Assembly (NCBI RefSeq): GCF_008642355.1
Contig: NZ_CP029193.1
Coordinates: forward strand, 992,001-1,056,000
Direction of reading: 5' to 3'
From: Streptomyces venezuelae
GTDB lineage: Bacteria > Actinomycetota > Actinomycetes > Streptomycetales > Streptomycetaceae
Length of the DNA stretch: 64,000 nt
The position numbers were made by a program, and so were the translations under genes. Shown here one piece after another: positions 1-8,577 of the stretch (position 1 is the stretch's first letter; each line of letters starts with the position of its first letter). Below the pieces are notes generated by a model, which saw nothing but the letters and a program-made list of their open reading frames with translations, was not told the origin of the DNA and ran no database searches.

Positions 1-246
1 CCGGGATGGACGACGTCGGGCCCGGCGCCACAGCCGCCGGTCGGCCCTGCCGCCGTCCCGTAACCCTGGCCCGCTACGCTGCCCCCACGACGGGGGGCGT
101 GATCGCCCTGCGCTCCGGTGTTCCGGCGCCCCGCGACCTCTCCCACCCACCCACCTCCGCATTGCCGCAGTGGCCACGCCCTTGAACGACGACCGCTACG
201 ACCGCATCCGCGGCCCGATGATCAGTACTTGGACGGCGCAGTTTTC

Positions 247-1119
247 ATGTCTTGGCTTGAATCCTTCATCCTCGGGCTCGTCCAGGGGCTGACCGAGTTC
301 CTCCCGATCTCCTCCAGCGCGCATCTGCGCCTGACCGCGGCGTTCGCGGGCTGGCACGATCCAGGGGCCGCGTTCACCGCGATCACCCAGATCGGCACGG
401 AGGCCGCGGTGCTGATCTACTTCCGCAAGGACATCGCGCGCATCGTGTCGGCGTGGTTCGGCTCACTCTTCGGGAAGGTGCCGCGCTCCGACCACGACGC
501 GAAGATGGGCTGGCTGGTCATCGTCGGCTCGATCCCGATCGGTGTCCTCGGCGTGACGTTCAAGGACCAGATCGAGGGCCCGTTCCGCGATCTGCGCCTC
601 ATCGCCACGACGCTGATCGTGATGGGCATCGTCCTCGGCGTCGCCGACCGCCTGGCGGCCCGCGACGAGACGGGCGGCAAACACCGGGCGGTCCGGGAGC
701 GCAAGGGCCTGAAGGAACTCGGCGTCAGGGACGGCCTGATCTACGGCCTCTGCCAGGCGATGGCCCTGATCCCCGGCGTCTCACGCTCGGGCGCGACGAT
801 CAGCGGCGGCCTCCTCATGGGCTACACCCGCGAGGCCGCGGCGCGCTACTCCTTCCTCCTCGCCATCCCCGCGGTCCTGGCCTCCGGCGTCTTCGAGCTG
901 AAGGACGCGGGCGAGGGCCACGTCTCCTGGGGCCCGACGATCTTCGCCACGATCATCGCGTTCGTGGTGGGCTACGCGGTGATCGCCTGGTTCATGAAGT
1001 TCATCACCACGAAGAGCTTCATGCCGTTCGTCTACTACCGCGTCCTGCTGGGCATCGTGCTGATCGTGCTGGTCGGCACGGGTGCGTTGAGTCCCCACGC
1101 GGGCGAATCGGCAGGCTGA
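247..1119 (+). CDS. uppP: Undecaprenyl-diphosphatase UppP (BacA)
   Basis: Integral membrane phosphatase that recycles undecaprenyl pyrophosphate to the monophosphate lipid carrier for peptidoglycan synthesis; loss gives bacitracin sensitivity. The two family signatures are visible: EFLPISSSAHL near residue 17 and PGVSRSGATIS in the middle, within a multi-helix hydrophobic protein of about 290 residues, the normal length. The ATG at 247 (MSWLESFILG) matches the family N-terminus; the in-frame extension upstream to 118 is not family-like. It is a housekeeping gene and marks the chromosomal flank of the element that follows. Confidence 0.95.
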   Translation: MSWLESFILGLVQGLTEFLPISSSAHLRLTAAFAGWHDPGAAFTAITQIGTEAAVLIYFRKDIARIVSAWFGSLFGKVPRSDHDAKMGWLVIVGSIPIGVLGVTFKDQIEGPFRDLRLIATTLIVMGIVLGVADRLAARDETGGKHRAVRERKGLKELGVRDGLIYGLCQAMALIPGVSRSGATISGGLLMGYTREAAARYSFLLAIPAVLASGVFELKDAGEGHVSWGPTIFATIIAFVVGYAVIAWFMKFITTKSFMPFVYYRVLLGIVLIVLVGTGALSPHAGESAG

Positions 1120-1130
1120 GCCGTGCATAT

Positions 1131-1152
1131 CCCCAGGTCGAGAGGCTGGGGG
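1131..1152 (+). terminator. Putative terminator after uppP
   Basis: CCCCAG and CTGGGG arms with a short loop lie 12 bases after the uppP stop. There is no T-tract, as is common in Streptomyces. Confidence 0.45.
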
Positions 1153-1721
1153 CGAGACGTCGATTCCTGTTAATTCTTCGTAGAGACTTGCAGATTCTCG
1201 TAGTTCGATGCAGCAATCTGCGCGGGAGTTCTCCCAGAATTCTCCCAGTGGATCTCTCGAACAGCGCAGCGCCGCCCCCCGGCCCGCCCACTTGGGAGGT
1301 GGACTGGCAAGCCGGAGGGCGGCATTGTGGCCGACAGCAAGCGTCGACCGTCCCCACCCGTCCGCCCCGTGGTGACCTAGCGGGCGGGTGGCGTGCAGCC
1401 GCGGCGCCTTGGACGCGCGCGGCCAGTGCCTGCAGAGTTCTACTCCCGGACCCCCGCTCCCTTCCCTTTGACTCGGCGGCGAGCCTGACTCTCGCCTGTC
1501 GTGCATGACCCGCTGTACGCCTGCAATAGGGGTGCGCAGGCGTCGAGAGGGCCACATCGGCATACAGGAGACCTGACTCCGTTACACCGAAACCTTTGTG
1601 CACCCAACGCGGTGGCGCGGCACCTGCGCCTCAGAGGCTTGGATATATCCAGCCATGGCCCGGCTTCATAACTTCGGACCTCACGTCATGATCACCATGA
1701 TCGACGCAAGAGGACCGCCGG
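1153..1721. other. Intergenic stretch; possible left junction of the element
   Basis: About 570 bases without a convincing gene between chromosomal uppP and the first element-like gene. It is less GC-rich at 1160-1260 than the flanks and contains a tandem TTCTCCCAG direct repeat (around 1229-1249). An ATGATC direct repeat (around 1688-1702) lies just before the GntR-like start. I could not identify an attachment core because the other end of the element is not in view. Confidence 0.3.
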
Positions 1722-2336
1722 ATGCCAGACGCGCTTCACCGCCGCATCGCTGACGACATCCGCCGCCGCATCACCGCCGGCGAGTGGCGCCCCGGCCAGG
1801 CGCTTCCCTCGCGCGCAGACCTTGCAGCCGCCTATCACGTCCATGAGCAGACGATGCGCCTGGCCTACGTTCTCCTCCGAAGGACGGGAATCCTCGAGGG
1901 GGAGGAGCGGAAACGCGTCGTTGTCGCGCATCCTCCTGCTGTGCGCACTCTCACCGATGCCGACGCTGCGTGGCCCTACTCCTGCGAGGTCACCGACGCC
2001 CGTCCGGTTCCCGCGACCGAAGAGCTGGCCAAACGTCTCGGGGTCGCGGTGGGGTCGCTGCTGCGGCACGAGACGGTGGAGTGCATGGATCCGGGCGGCC
2101 GGTCGGCGATGCTGGCCAGCGCCTGGTGGCGCGGCAGCCGCAAGGCCCACGTGTCCTATACGGCCGAGATCGACACGGTGCCGCTGGGTGTTGACCAGGC
2201 TCACGCTCTGGGTCTGCTTGTCGACACTCTGGCGTTTCGTGTGGTGCGGACTCGGCTCGATTGGCATGGCACCCCCGTAGAGACGGCCGATCTGCTCCTG
2301 CCGATGGACAGGTGGCGGATTCGGCTGCATGGCTGA
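1722..2336 (+). CDS. GntR-family transcriptional regulator
   Basis: DNA-binding repressor type protein of 204 residues. The N-terminal 70 residues form a GntR winged helix: HRRIADDIRRRITAGEWRPG, then LPSRADLAAAYHVHEQTMRLA with the recognition helix, then RRTGILEGEERKR. The C-terminal half looks like a ligand-binding (UTRA-like) domain containing R-H-E-T-V-E. The ATG at 1722 is preceded by AGAGGA at good spacing. It is the first gene after the uppP flank. The ligand is unknown. The ATGATC repeats just upstream could be its own operator, which is inference. Confidence 0.8.
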   Translation: MPDALHRRIADDIRRRITAGEWRPGQALPSRADLAAAYHVHEQTMRLAYVLLRRTGILEGEERKRVVVAHPPAVRTLTDADAAWPYSCEVTDARPVPATEELAKRLGVAVGSLLRHETVECMDPGGRSAMLASAWWRGSRKAHVSYTAEIDTVPLGVDQAHALGLLVDTLAFRVVRTRLDWHGTPVETADLLLPMDRWRIRLHG

Positions 2337-2537
2337 CCGCTCGTCACGCGGGGTCCGGGCGCGACGGGTGGGGCTCGGGCTGGTAATTGGCAATTCAAAT
2401 GCATATATCTGCGGAGCGGAAGACCCCGTGTTTGCTTGATGCAAGCGTTCGCTTCACACCCCGTGTGATCTGATCACCCGCCGTGTAACCGCTGGCCAGA
2501 GCCACGAACGGTGCGTGTACGGAACATCACCGTCACG

Positions 2538-2696
2538 CTACGACGTTTGCGACTCGCCCGCCCTCTGCTTCCACTGTCCGCCGCCGTAGTAGTTGTGGTG
2601 ATCTCCGCTGTGCCCTGTCGAGCGGCAGCATCGGGTCTCAGTGCCGGGCTTGCGGATCCAGCACAGGCCGGGAATGGTGACGCGCTCCTCAGTCAC
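2538..2696 (-). CDS. Small Cys/His-rich protein
   Basis: A 52-residue protein starting at GTG 2696, overlapping the end of the preceding gene by eight bases, so translation is probably coupled. It has a C-W-I-R-K-P-G start region and a CCRSTGHSGDHHNYYGGG segment, a pattern I associate with small Streptomyces element proteins of unknown function. The Cys and His residues could hold a metal. It is the last gene of a three-gene minus-strand operon. Confidence 0.6.
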   Translation of the reverse strand: MTEERVTIPGLCWIRKPGTETRCCRSTGHSGDHHNYYGGGQWKQRAGESQTS

Positions 2697-3024
2697 GGCC
2701 ATTCCCCTCCTCGGCGTAGGTGACCAGATCCCTGAGCTGGCGGCCGAGCTCGGCGACAAGCAGCGCTGCCGGGAGCGGGGCATCGCGGTCCAGACGCTCG
2801 TCGAGTGCGTCGCGGGTGGCGTCGAGTGCACGCTGACGGGAGTACCGGCCGGGGTTGTCGACCGGCAGTTCTTCCGCCTGCTTCTCCACGATCGGGAAGA
2901 GGCGCTTGAGTTCCGCCCTCAGCTGTGTGTCGAGTGTGCTGAGCTGGTCGGGCGGCGGCAGGGTCCGGCAGGCGCCTGCGGCCAGCTCGATGAGTTCCTG
3001 GGGGGTGTATGTTGCGGCGTTCAC
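2689..3024 (-). CDS. DUF6415-like protein
   Basis: A 111-residue, mostly helical, charged protein (LIELAAGACRTLPPPDQLST near the start, then LRAELKRLFPIVEKQAEELP). It resembles the DUF6415 family common in Streptomyces accessory regions; function unknown. It overlaps its upstream neighbour by four bases and its downstream neighbour by eight, so the three minus-strand genes form one coupled operon. Confidence 0.7.
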   Translation of the reverse strand: MNAATYTPQELIELAAGACRTLPPPDQLSTLDTQLRAELKRLFPIVEKQAEELPVDNPGRYSRQRALDATRDALDERLDRDAPLPAALLVAELGRQLRDLVTYAEEGNGRD

Positions 3025-3284
3025 GAGCTGGGCTCCGTCCGCGGTGTGTCGCCGGCGGCGAGGATGTGGGCGATGCGGTCGGCGCAGGCCTGCTCGTCTC
3101 CGCGCTCGCCGACCTCGTAGTCGAATCCGGTGATGTACCGGCCGTCGGTGAGCCGGATCTCTTCAGCGAGCTGGGGGTGAAGAGGGTTCGCTACGGCGAG
3201 AATCAGCTCGGGGTCGCGGGCGGCTACGCGAAGTCCGCGGCCTTCGAGGTAGGCGCCTAGTCGGTGCAGGTCGTCGGTGTCCAC
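3021..3284 (-). CDS. Hypothetical protein, operon head
   Basis: An 87-residue protein with no family I recognise. It is mildly acidic, with a RYITGFDYEVGERGDEQACADRI-type region. Its 3' end overlaps the DUF6415-like start by four bases. It is divergent from the Rossmann-fold gene at 3349, so the 64-base gap probably holds promoters for both. Confidence 0.6.
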   Translation of the reverse strand: MDTDDLHRLGAYLEGRGLRVAARDPELILAVANPLHPQLAEEIRLTDGRYITGFDYEVGERGDEQACADRIAHILAAGDTPRTEPSS

Positions 3285-3348
3285 GCATTGACGATCTCAA
3301 TCCCGCTGGTGGGGGCGGGATATGACAACCTATGACACGGAGTGGATC

Positions 3349-3795
3349 ATGCGGACGGTCGCCATCACGGGCACGCGCAGCACCGGGCATCGCAGTCTCG
3401 ACGAGTACGCGGACCTGTTCGCCGACTACCTGGGCCCGTTCGCCGACAGCCACTTCTACATCGGCGGGGCGAAGGGTATCGACAGCATGTCCCTGCTCTG
3501 GCTCGCCGGGAACACGCCCGCGCAGATCACCGTCGTCGTACCCGGCACGGTCGACCAGCAGCCCGCCGAAGCGCGACAGGCCATCGCCCGTACCCGGGAC
3601 CGCATCACGGAGATCGTCGAGCTGAAGGCGCCGGAGCTGCGCTCGCCCGCTTACCACGCACGGAACCGGTGGATGGTCGACCGCAGCCGGATGGTCATCG
3701 GCTTCCCCCACAGCAGCGAGCCGTCCTCGGGGACGTGGCAGACCCTCACCTACGCCTCCGATCTGGGTAAACCGCGCCTGATCGTGCCCGTGTAG
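3349..3795 (+). CDS. SLOG/Rossmann-fold nucleotide-binding-like protein
   Basis: A 148-residue protein with the beta-strand/turn VAITGTRST at the start and a GGAKGIDSMSLLWLAG motif, the G-G-x-x-G-x-D signature of SLOG/DprA/LOG-type folds that bind nucleotides. ATG 3349 is preferred over 3322 because GGAG lies six bases upstream and the Rossmann strand then begins at residue 3. SLOG proteins occur in nucleotide-signalling and defence systems, but this one has no obvious effector partner beside it, so its role is unassigned. Confidence 0.65.
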   Translation: MRTVAITGTRSTGHRSLDEYADLFADYLGPFADSHFYIGGAKGIDSMSLLWLAGNTPAQITVVVPGTVDQQPAEARQAIARTRDRITEIVELKAPELRSPAYHARNRWMVDRSRMVIGFPHSSEPSSGTWQTLTYASDLGKPRLIVPV

Positions 3796-3820
3796 ACAAC
3801 ATCTGCGCCACCATGGCCGG

Positions 3821-5155
3821 ATGGACGACAGAGCGGCAGGAGCTGCGATCCTGAAGCGGCTACGGAACCGCCGCGGTCTGTCCCTCTCCGACGTGGCCCG
3901 CGCCCTCGCCGAGTACGCCGCCGAGCTCCACCAACCTCACCTCCCCGCGGTCGCATCCGTGCAGCGGTCCGTGGCCCGCTGGGAGGCGGCCCGCCCGACG
4001 ATGCCGGACGAGCGCTACCAGCTGCTCCTCGCCCACCTCTACGCCCGCACCCCCGCCGGCGAGCTGTCCCTGGGTGCAGGCTCGGACTTCGCGGAACTCC
4101 TCGAGGCGCTACGCCTGCTCGGGGAGAGCGAGCGGCGCCTCGTCGAGCTGCGGTCGGTGCTGGTGCGTGCGGTGACCGACCAAGGCGGCGGCATGCTGGC
4201 CTTCCTTGCACCCGGCGTACAGGTCGGGCTGACCGCGGCACTCGCCGACCCCACGCGGGCCGACGAGGACATCGTGGCCGGGCTGGCATCGGTGGTATCC
4301 GACGTGAATGCCGAGGTCGGCACGTTGCCGTTCGTGCGGCTGCAGCTGATGCTCGCCCCTGCGGTGGAGGCCTGCCGTCGCCTGCTCGCAGGCCCGGTAC
4401 CCGAGCCTCTCCTGCCGGGCCTGCGGGACACGGCGGTCGCAGCGTCGGCGCTTGCGGGTCGGCTGGCGTTTGAGACGCGCGACGATGCTGCCTCGCGGGC
4501 GCTGTACGCGGAGGCGAGCCGCGAAGCCGGTCGACTGGAGCTGCCGTGGCGGCGGGCTGGTGTCCATATGAGCCACGCCTTGGTCACCCTGTACTCCACG
4601 CAGGGCATCGAGCCGGCGCGACTGCTGGTGGACGAGGCGGTACGCGCCGCCCGCTCGGGTGCCAGCACGCTGGTGCGGGCGCGCGCCCACGCACTGCAGG
4701 CGGAGATCGCGGCGCGGGCCGGACAGCAGCGGCAGGCCCAGGCGGCTTTGGGGCTGGCCTGGTACGACCTGGAGGCTGCACAGGACGGGGATCCGGCTCC
4801 GACCAGCTTCTCGCCCGGTCACCTACGCGGCTTCGAGGGCGTGTGCGAGCTGTACGTGGGGGATCCCGCGGCGGCGCATGATCGGTTCGCGGCGTCGGCG
4901 GAGGCGTTGTCGGCGCCGCGGGAGCAGGTGCAGCGGGCGATCGTCACGACGGATCAGGCGCTGGCGCGGATCCGGCTCGGGGAGCCTCGGGAGGCTGCCG
5001 AGCTGCTGCACGAGTGTGTGGCTGCGGCGTCTGCGACGGGCGGGCGGGTGCCTGCGATTCGGTTGCGGCGGGCCCGCCGGGAGTTGCGGCCGTGGCGGCG
5101 GGAGGACTTCGTCGCCGACCTCGACGATCACCTGATGGACGTCCTCGGCACGTGA
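3821..5155 (+). CDS. XRE-family regulator with TPR-like C-terminal region
   Basis: A 444-residue protein. Residues 8-60 form a helix-turn-helix (LKRLRNRRGLSLSDVARALA followed by SVARWEAARPTMPDERY). The rest is alanine- and leucine-rich paired helices of TPR type (for example SRALYAEASREAGRLELPWR). Such Streptomyces regulators sense peptides or protein partners. No linked peptide gene is evident; the next ORF is a 69-residue protein. Confidence 0.75.
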   Translation: MDDRAAGAAILKRLRNRRGLSLSDVARALAEYAAELHQPHLPAVASVQRSVARWEAARPTMPDERYQLLLAHLYARTPAGELSLGAGSDFAELLEALRLLGESERRLVELRSVLVRAVTDQGGGMLAFLAPGVQVGLTAALADPTRADEDIVAGLASVVSDVNAEVGTLPFVRLQLMLAPAVEACRRLLAGPVPEPLLPGLRDTAVAASALAGRLAFETRDDAASRALYAEASREAGRLELPWRRAGVHMSHALVTLYSTQGIEPARLLVDEAVRAARSGASTLVRARAHALQAEIAARAGQQRQAQAALGLAWYDLEAAQDGDPAPTSFSPGHLRGFEGVCELYVGDPAAAHDRFAASAEALSAPREQVQRAIVTTDQALARIRLGEPREAAELLHECVAAASATGGRVPAIRLRRARRELRPWRREDFVADLDDHLMDVLGT

Positions 5156-5189
5156 TCGTCATATTCCGGTCACGCCCAGGTTCTGGGCG

Positions 5190-5399
5190 ATGTCAGACCC
5201 GGCACCTATGATGACCGACATGATCCCCACTCCCCCTGGCCCTGGTCCGGTGCGGCCTGCTGAGGTCGTGAACCGGGAGATCCGTGAGCTGTGGCCGCAC
5301 CCGGCGGTGCGCCTGTCGTCGGAGCAGCGCGCCCGTTATGAGCTACTGGTGGTGGAGTGGGCGGCGGCGACACGGAGCGAGGTCGTCAAGGCGGCGTAG
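5190..5399 (+). CDS. Small hypothetical protein
   Basis: Up to 69 residues; later starts at 5208, 5211 and 5220 are possible and no strong ribosome site decides. A proline-rich start is followed by a helical section (VVNREIRELWPHPAVRLSSE). No family recognised. It sits 34 bases after the XRE/TPR gene and may be co-transcribed. Confidence 0.45.
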   Translation: MSDPAPMMTDMIPTPPGPGPVRPAEVVNREIRELWPHPAVRLSSEQRARYELLVVEWAAATRSEVVKAA

Positions 5400-5424
5400 C
5401 TTCTTCCTGCTGTCAGGAAAAAGC
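5400..5424. terminator. Short hairpin
   Basis: TTCCTG and CAGGAA arms around a four-base loop, flanked by CTTC and AAAAG, right after the stop at 5399. Possible weak terminator. Confidence 0.35.
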
Positions 5425-5477
5425 CTGGTCAGCAAGCCTTACCAGATGGAGAAGGTGGGGCCGCGTAAGATCCCGCC

Positions 5478-5687
5478 GTGGCTATCGAACTCCCCGATGA
5501 TCTGATTGCGCTGGAACGTTCCGCCTGGGAGGAGATCCAGGCTGGTGCGCTGACTGTGGACACCGCGCTGGCAGTGCAGGAGCGGATCACGGCGTTCGCC
5601 GCCGAGTCCGGGGAGTCGCGGCTCGCCGTCGAGACCGAGCTGAAGAAGCTCGTGCGGCACCCAGAGCCGGACGGCGACGCGGCTTGA
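5478..5687 (+). CDS. Small hypothetical helical protein
   Basis: A 69-residue protein from GTG 5478, predicted mostly alpha-helical and acidic (LIALERSAWEEIQAGALTVD). No family recognised. It ends at a symmetrical hairpin shared with the converging gene at 5729. Confidence 0.55.
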   Translation: MAIELPDDLIALERSAWEEIQAGALTVDTALAVQERITAFAAESGESRLAVETELKKLVRHPEPDGDAA

Positions 5688-5714
5688 TCACTTTATGGGA
5701 GCCCATCAAGTGAT
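5687..5714. terminator. Bidirectional terminator between convergent genes
   Basis: ATCACTT and AAGTGAT arms with inner TGGG/CCCA arms form a symmetrical hairpin between the converging genes 5478-5687 and 5729-6121. Confidence 0.55.
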
Positions 5715-5728
5715 GCCCTGACCTGCGG

Positions 5729-6121
5729 CTACGGCCGCCAATCCTCGCGGTATCCGGGCCGGTCTGCGTAGGGCAGGGCGAGCGCTCGAAGGATTGGGTT
5801 CATCGCGTCCAGGAGCAGGCCGAGATCCAGGCCGGGCTGAGGGTACTTCGGCGGATCGGCCGCCTCCCGCGCCGCCCTCTCATTCCAGTAGGCACACTGC
5901 TCGATGATGCGCCGCTTGGCGTCGATCTCGCGCAGCACCCGCGCCGGATCGTGGCGCTCGGCGTGCTTCAGCTCGGCGGGGCGCAGCAGGCCCGCATCCC
6001 CTAGCTCCTCGTCGTCGAGCGGGCGCGCAAGCCTCCACTCAGGGCTCCGCGTCGCTGCCGCCCGCGCGTCGGCTTCGTCCTCGTCGAGCTGCTCGCCGAG
6101 CCACAACACCAGGTCGTCCAC
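5729..6121 (-). CDS. DUF6221-like protein
   Basis: A 130-residue protein. I start it at GTG 6121 (VDDLVLWLGEQLDEDEADAR) because GGAGGG lies just upstream and this matches the DUF6221 N-terminus; the longer in-frame extension to 6286 is low-complexity. The middle has RVLREIDAKRRIIEQCAYWN, also typical of the family. DUF6221 proteins are widespread in Streptomyces mobile elements; function unknown. Confidence 0.75.
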   Translation of the reverse strand: MDDLVLWLGEQLDEDEADARAAATRSPEWRLARPLDDEELGDAGLLRPAELKHAERHDPARVLREIDAKRRIIEQCAYWNERAAREAADPPKYPQPGLDLGLLLDAMNPILRALALPYADRPGYREDWRP

Positions 6122-6243
6122 GGGCCCTCCAGAATCCGAGCACCCCACCTCCTGCATCACGGGAGGTGGGGCGGCAGCGCTGCAGCCACAGCGCGGATGT
6201 GATGCCGTCCAGCGTAGCGGCGAGGCGTGACAACGCGGCCGGG

Positions 6244-6471
6244 TCAGCTCTCGGCCTGCGGCGGGAATCCTCGCAGCGTCCACCACAGGGCGCGGGACAG
6301 GAAGTAGACGACGGCGCCCACGCAGATCGCGACCGGCGCCAGGAGCACTTCACGCAGCGGACCCCAGAACATCGTCACGCCAATGACCACGAACGCGATC
6401 CCCACCGCCGAAGCGAGCAGAGACAGGCCCAGCATCAGGCGGTCGGCGGGCGGAATCCGGCTCTCAGCCAT
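6244..6471 (-). CDS. Small two-helix membrane protein
   Basis: A 75-residue protein from ATG 6471 with two hydrophobic segments (LMLGLSLLASAVGIAFVVIG and VLLAPVAICVGAVVYFLSRA). No enzymatic motif. It is divergent from the DUF6233 remnant at 6517. Confidence 0.55.
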   Translation of the reverse strand: MAESRIPPADRLMLGLSLLASAVGIAFVVIGVTMFWGPLREVLLAPVAICVGAVVYFLSRALWWTLRGFPPQAES

Positions 6472-6516
6472 GGGGGCAGGATGGCAGACCTGCCCGACAC
6501 CCGTAGACTCGAACAC

Positions 6517-6760
6517 ATGTCCGACCCACCTGCGCCGTCCCGCCTGGAGAAACTCCGCATCGTCGAAGGCTTCCTCCGCCACCAGCTCGCCCAGGTCGAG
6601 AAATGGATCGCCGAAGAACAGCGGCGGCAGGCCGAACGAAAGCGCGGCGAACAAACGCGTCCGCGGCATTCCACGCGACCAAGCCGTCCGAGCCCTCGCC
6701 GAAGGCGTCGGAGCCTGCAGCCACTGTCGCCCAGACACCGCACTCGGCGTGCTCGAATGA
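6517..6760 (+). pseudogene. DUF6233-like gene, internally deleted and frameshifted
   Basis: The first reading frame from ATG 6517 gives the family-like start MSDPPAPSRLEKLRIVEGFL and helix QLAQVEKWIAEEQRRQAERK. The typical family end (RDQAVRALAEGVGACSHCRP, then DTALGVLE) lies in the next frame, ending at TGA 6760. The junction is near 6640-6660, and the central 60 or so residues expected in the family are missing. The parts are clearly from one family but cannot be made as one protein without a shift. The stop overlaps the next start (ATGA), a fossil of the original coupling. Confidence 0.65.
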
Positions 6761-6999
6761 CCAGCACACCCCAGGCTGAAGGCATGGTCTCCGATCATCC
6801 CGTGGTCGTGTACGAGCCCGACGAGGACGGCGCCCGCCGCGTCCGCATCGACGGCCGAATCTCCGGCCGCGCCTACTCGGTGCGCGATGTCGCCGCGTTC
6901 ATGCAGGAAGCCGGGCTGCAGGACTACGACGAGATGGACGTGGTCCGATCCGCATTGATCGAGTGGCGCGGTGGCGGCCCCGACGTGTGGGCACACTGA
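6757..6999 (+). CDS. Hypothetical protein coupled to DUF6233 remnant
   Basis: An 80-residue protein starting at ATG 6757 inside an ATGA overlap. It contains VVVYEPDEDGARRVRIDGRI and SVRDVAAFMQEAGLQDYDEM, a compact alpha/beta pattern, and ends three bases before the ligase start. No family recognised. Because the frame is the same as the first part of the DUF6233 remnant, a fused read-through product from 6517 is also possible. Confidence 0.6.
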   Translation: MTSTPQAEGMVSDHPVVVYEPDEDGARRVRIDGRISGRAYSVRDVAAFMQEAGLQDYDEMDVVRSALIEWRGGGPDVWAH

Positions 7000-7001
7000 C
7001 C

Positions 7002-7859
7002 GTGGAATACCCCGTCCAGGTCGCGCTCGCTGGTGCCGTGACGACGCTGCCCACCGGGCCCGGCTGGTGGTACGAGCCGAAGCTCGACGGCGACCGGGCA
7101 GTGGTGTGGCGGCGTGACACCGTGCGAGTGCAGACCCGCTCCGGACGGGACGCCACCCCCGCGTGGATCGACATCGCCACCGCGGCCATGGACCTGCCGC
7201 CCGACACCGTCCTCGACGGCGAAGCAGTGATCTGGCGAGACGGCCGCACGGATTTCGGGGCCGTCCGCTCCCGCACCTCAGCCCGCGGCCGGCGCCTCGC
7301 CGACCTCATCCACCGCTACCCCGCCTCCTACGTCGCCTTCGACTGCCTCATGCTCGACGGCCGGGACCTGCGCGGACGGCCCTACCTGGAACGGCGCCAG
7401 GCTCTGCTCGACGTCCTGGAGCCCCTCGGGCCCCCACTGCAAGCCGTGCCCGCCACCGACGACCTCGAGGTGGCTCGCGTCTGGTTCGAGGTGCTGCCCG
7501 AGCAAGGCATCGAGGGGATCGTCGCCAAGCGGGCCACCGGCGTCTACCGGCCGGACAGATCATGGCGGAAGGTACGGACAGCGGAGACCGTGGACGTCGC
7601 CATCGTCGGCTACACCGGACCCCCGGCCCGGCCGCGGCACATCGTCGTGCGGCTCCCGGACGGGCGTCGCGTCCGGTCGCAGACGCTGACCGCGCCCCTA
7701 GCCTCTGACATCGGCCGCTACCTCACCGCCGCCAGCCCCGGGGAGCACGCGCACACCACGGACGGCGAGCCGTACACCACCACCGACGCCGCGGTCGTTG
7801 TGGAGGCCGCGGCGGGCACCACCCGGCACGCCGTGGTCACCATCACCCGGATCCGCTGA
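7002..7859 (+). CDS. ATP-dependent DNA ligase
   Basis: Seals nicks in duplex DNA through a lysyl-AMP intermediate. Motif I is EPKLDGDR with the adenylated lysine near residue 26. Later motifs are VLDGEAVIW, YVAFDCLMLDGRDL and EGIVAKR, in the order of the LigD/LigC-type nucleotidyltransferase domain. At about 285 residues it is a minimal ligase with only a short C-terminal OB-like part (RPRHIVVRLPDGRRVRSQTL). I chose GTG 7002, directly after the upstream stop; GTG 6963 is an alternative. No Ku or polymerase partner is adjacent, so it is probably an element repair or replication enzyme. Confidence 0.88.
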   Translation: MEYPVQVALAGAVTTLPTGPGWWYEPKLDGDRAVVWRRDTVRVQTRSGRDATPAWIDIATAAMDLPPDTVLDGEAVIWRDGRTDFGAVRSRTSARGRRLADLIHRYPASYVAFDCLMLDGRDLRGRPYLERRQALLDVLEPLGPPLQAVPATDDLEVARVWFEVLPEQGIEGIVAKRATGVYRPDRSWRKVRTAETVDVAIVGYTGPPARPRHIVVRLPDGRRVRSQTLTAPLASDIGRYLTAASPGEHAHTTDGEPYTTTDAAVVVEAAAGTTRHAVVTITRIR

Positions 7860-7888
7860 TTGTCAGTGCCACCAGCGATGATGCGTCC

Positions 7889-8074
7889 ATGGCGATCACG
7901 ATGAAGAACTACGGCCTCACCTGGACCGATCCGGACGGCGTACCGCGCGCGACCGTGTGCAGCTACGACAAGGGCAGCGCAGAAGACCGGAAGAAGAAGC
8001 TCGAAGCGGCGAAGTGCAAGAACGTGCGCATCAGCGAGACCAAGCCTGGCGAACTGCTTCAGCCGCAGGCCTGA
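7889..8074 (+). CDS. Small hypothetical protein
   Basis: A 61-residue basic protein (YGLTWTDPDGVPRATVCSYD, then DRKKKLEAAKCKNVRISETK). No family recognised. It follows the ligase by 29 bases and ends at a GC-rich hairpin. Confidence 0.5.
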   Translation: MAITMKNYGLTWTDPDGVPRATVCSYDKGSAEDRKKKLEAAKCKNVRISETKPGELLQPQA

Positions 8075-8082
8075 CCCGCGAA

Positions 8083-8116
8083 CGCCCGCCCCCTCATCGC
8101 AGCAAGGGAGCGGGCG
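8083..8116. terminator. GC-rich bidirectional terminator
   Basis: CGCCCG and CGGGCG arms with partly paired inner bases between the converging genes at 7889 and 8128. Confidence 0.5.
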
Positions 8117-8127
8117 CGCTCGCGTCC

Positions 8128-8475
8128 CTAGTAGAGGTCCGGAGTTCCGGGGACCGCGTAGTGGCCGTGCTGGTTGCGGCGTACACCGGATGAGATGTAG
8201 CCGCTCTTCTCGCCGCGTGAGGTGTAGATGTTCACGCCGCACGCCTCAGCGAACTCGAAGAGATCGAGGCTGGGGTCCTGGTAGCCGAGCACCTGCGCGG
8301 TCACCCACATCACGTTCATACGGACGGTGTCGGCCTCTTGCTGGGTGAGCAGCTTGGTTCCCCGGTTATCCACGAAGCGGTCGTGTCCGGCGCGGTCTGC
8401 CCGATACGGCGCGTCCGACCAGTCGTGGTTGTTGATCTCGGCGGCGAATTGGCGCGCCAATGCAGTCAAGGCCAT
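8128..8475 (-). CDS. Hypothetical protein
   Basis: A 115-residue protein from ATG 8475, with GGAGG five bases upstream. Mixed helical content (LTALARQFAAEINNHDWSDA; VRMNVMWVTAQVLGYQDPSL). No family recognised. Confidence 0.6.
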   Translation of the reverse strand: MALTALARQFAAEINNHDWSDAPYRADRAGHDRFVDNRGTKLLTQQEADTVRMNVMWVTAQVLGYQDPSLDLFEFAEACGVNIYTSRGEKSGYISSGVRRNQHGHYAVPGTPDLY

Positions 8476-8550
8476 GGTGTCCTCCGACAGGACTAGTTCA
8501 GCTGCCCCCCGACGGGGCGGCCACCATCGAGAGTACGCCCAGAGCACATG

Positions 8551-8577
8551 CGCCCGCCCCCGAGTTGGGGGCGGGCG
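8551..8577 (-). terminator. Strong hairpin terminator
   Basis: CGCCCGCCCCC and its exact complement around a five-base loop, an 11-bp GC stem. On the minus strand it lies downstream of the tRNA-like element and the gene at 8821; it could end that transcript. Confidence 0.65.

Noticed and set aside
1153..1721. attL core
   Set aside because: Short repeats are present, but the right end of the element is not visible, so no matching core can be shown.
2511..2723. Plus-strand 70-codon frame with a signal-peptide-like start
   Set aside because: It overlaps two better-supported coupled minus-strand genes and its end is low-complexity.
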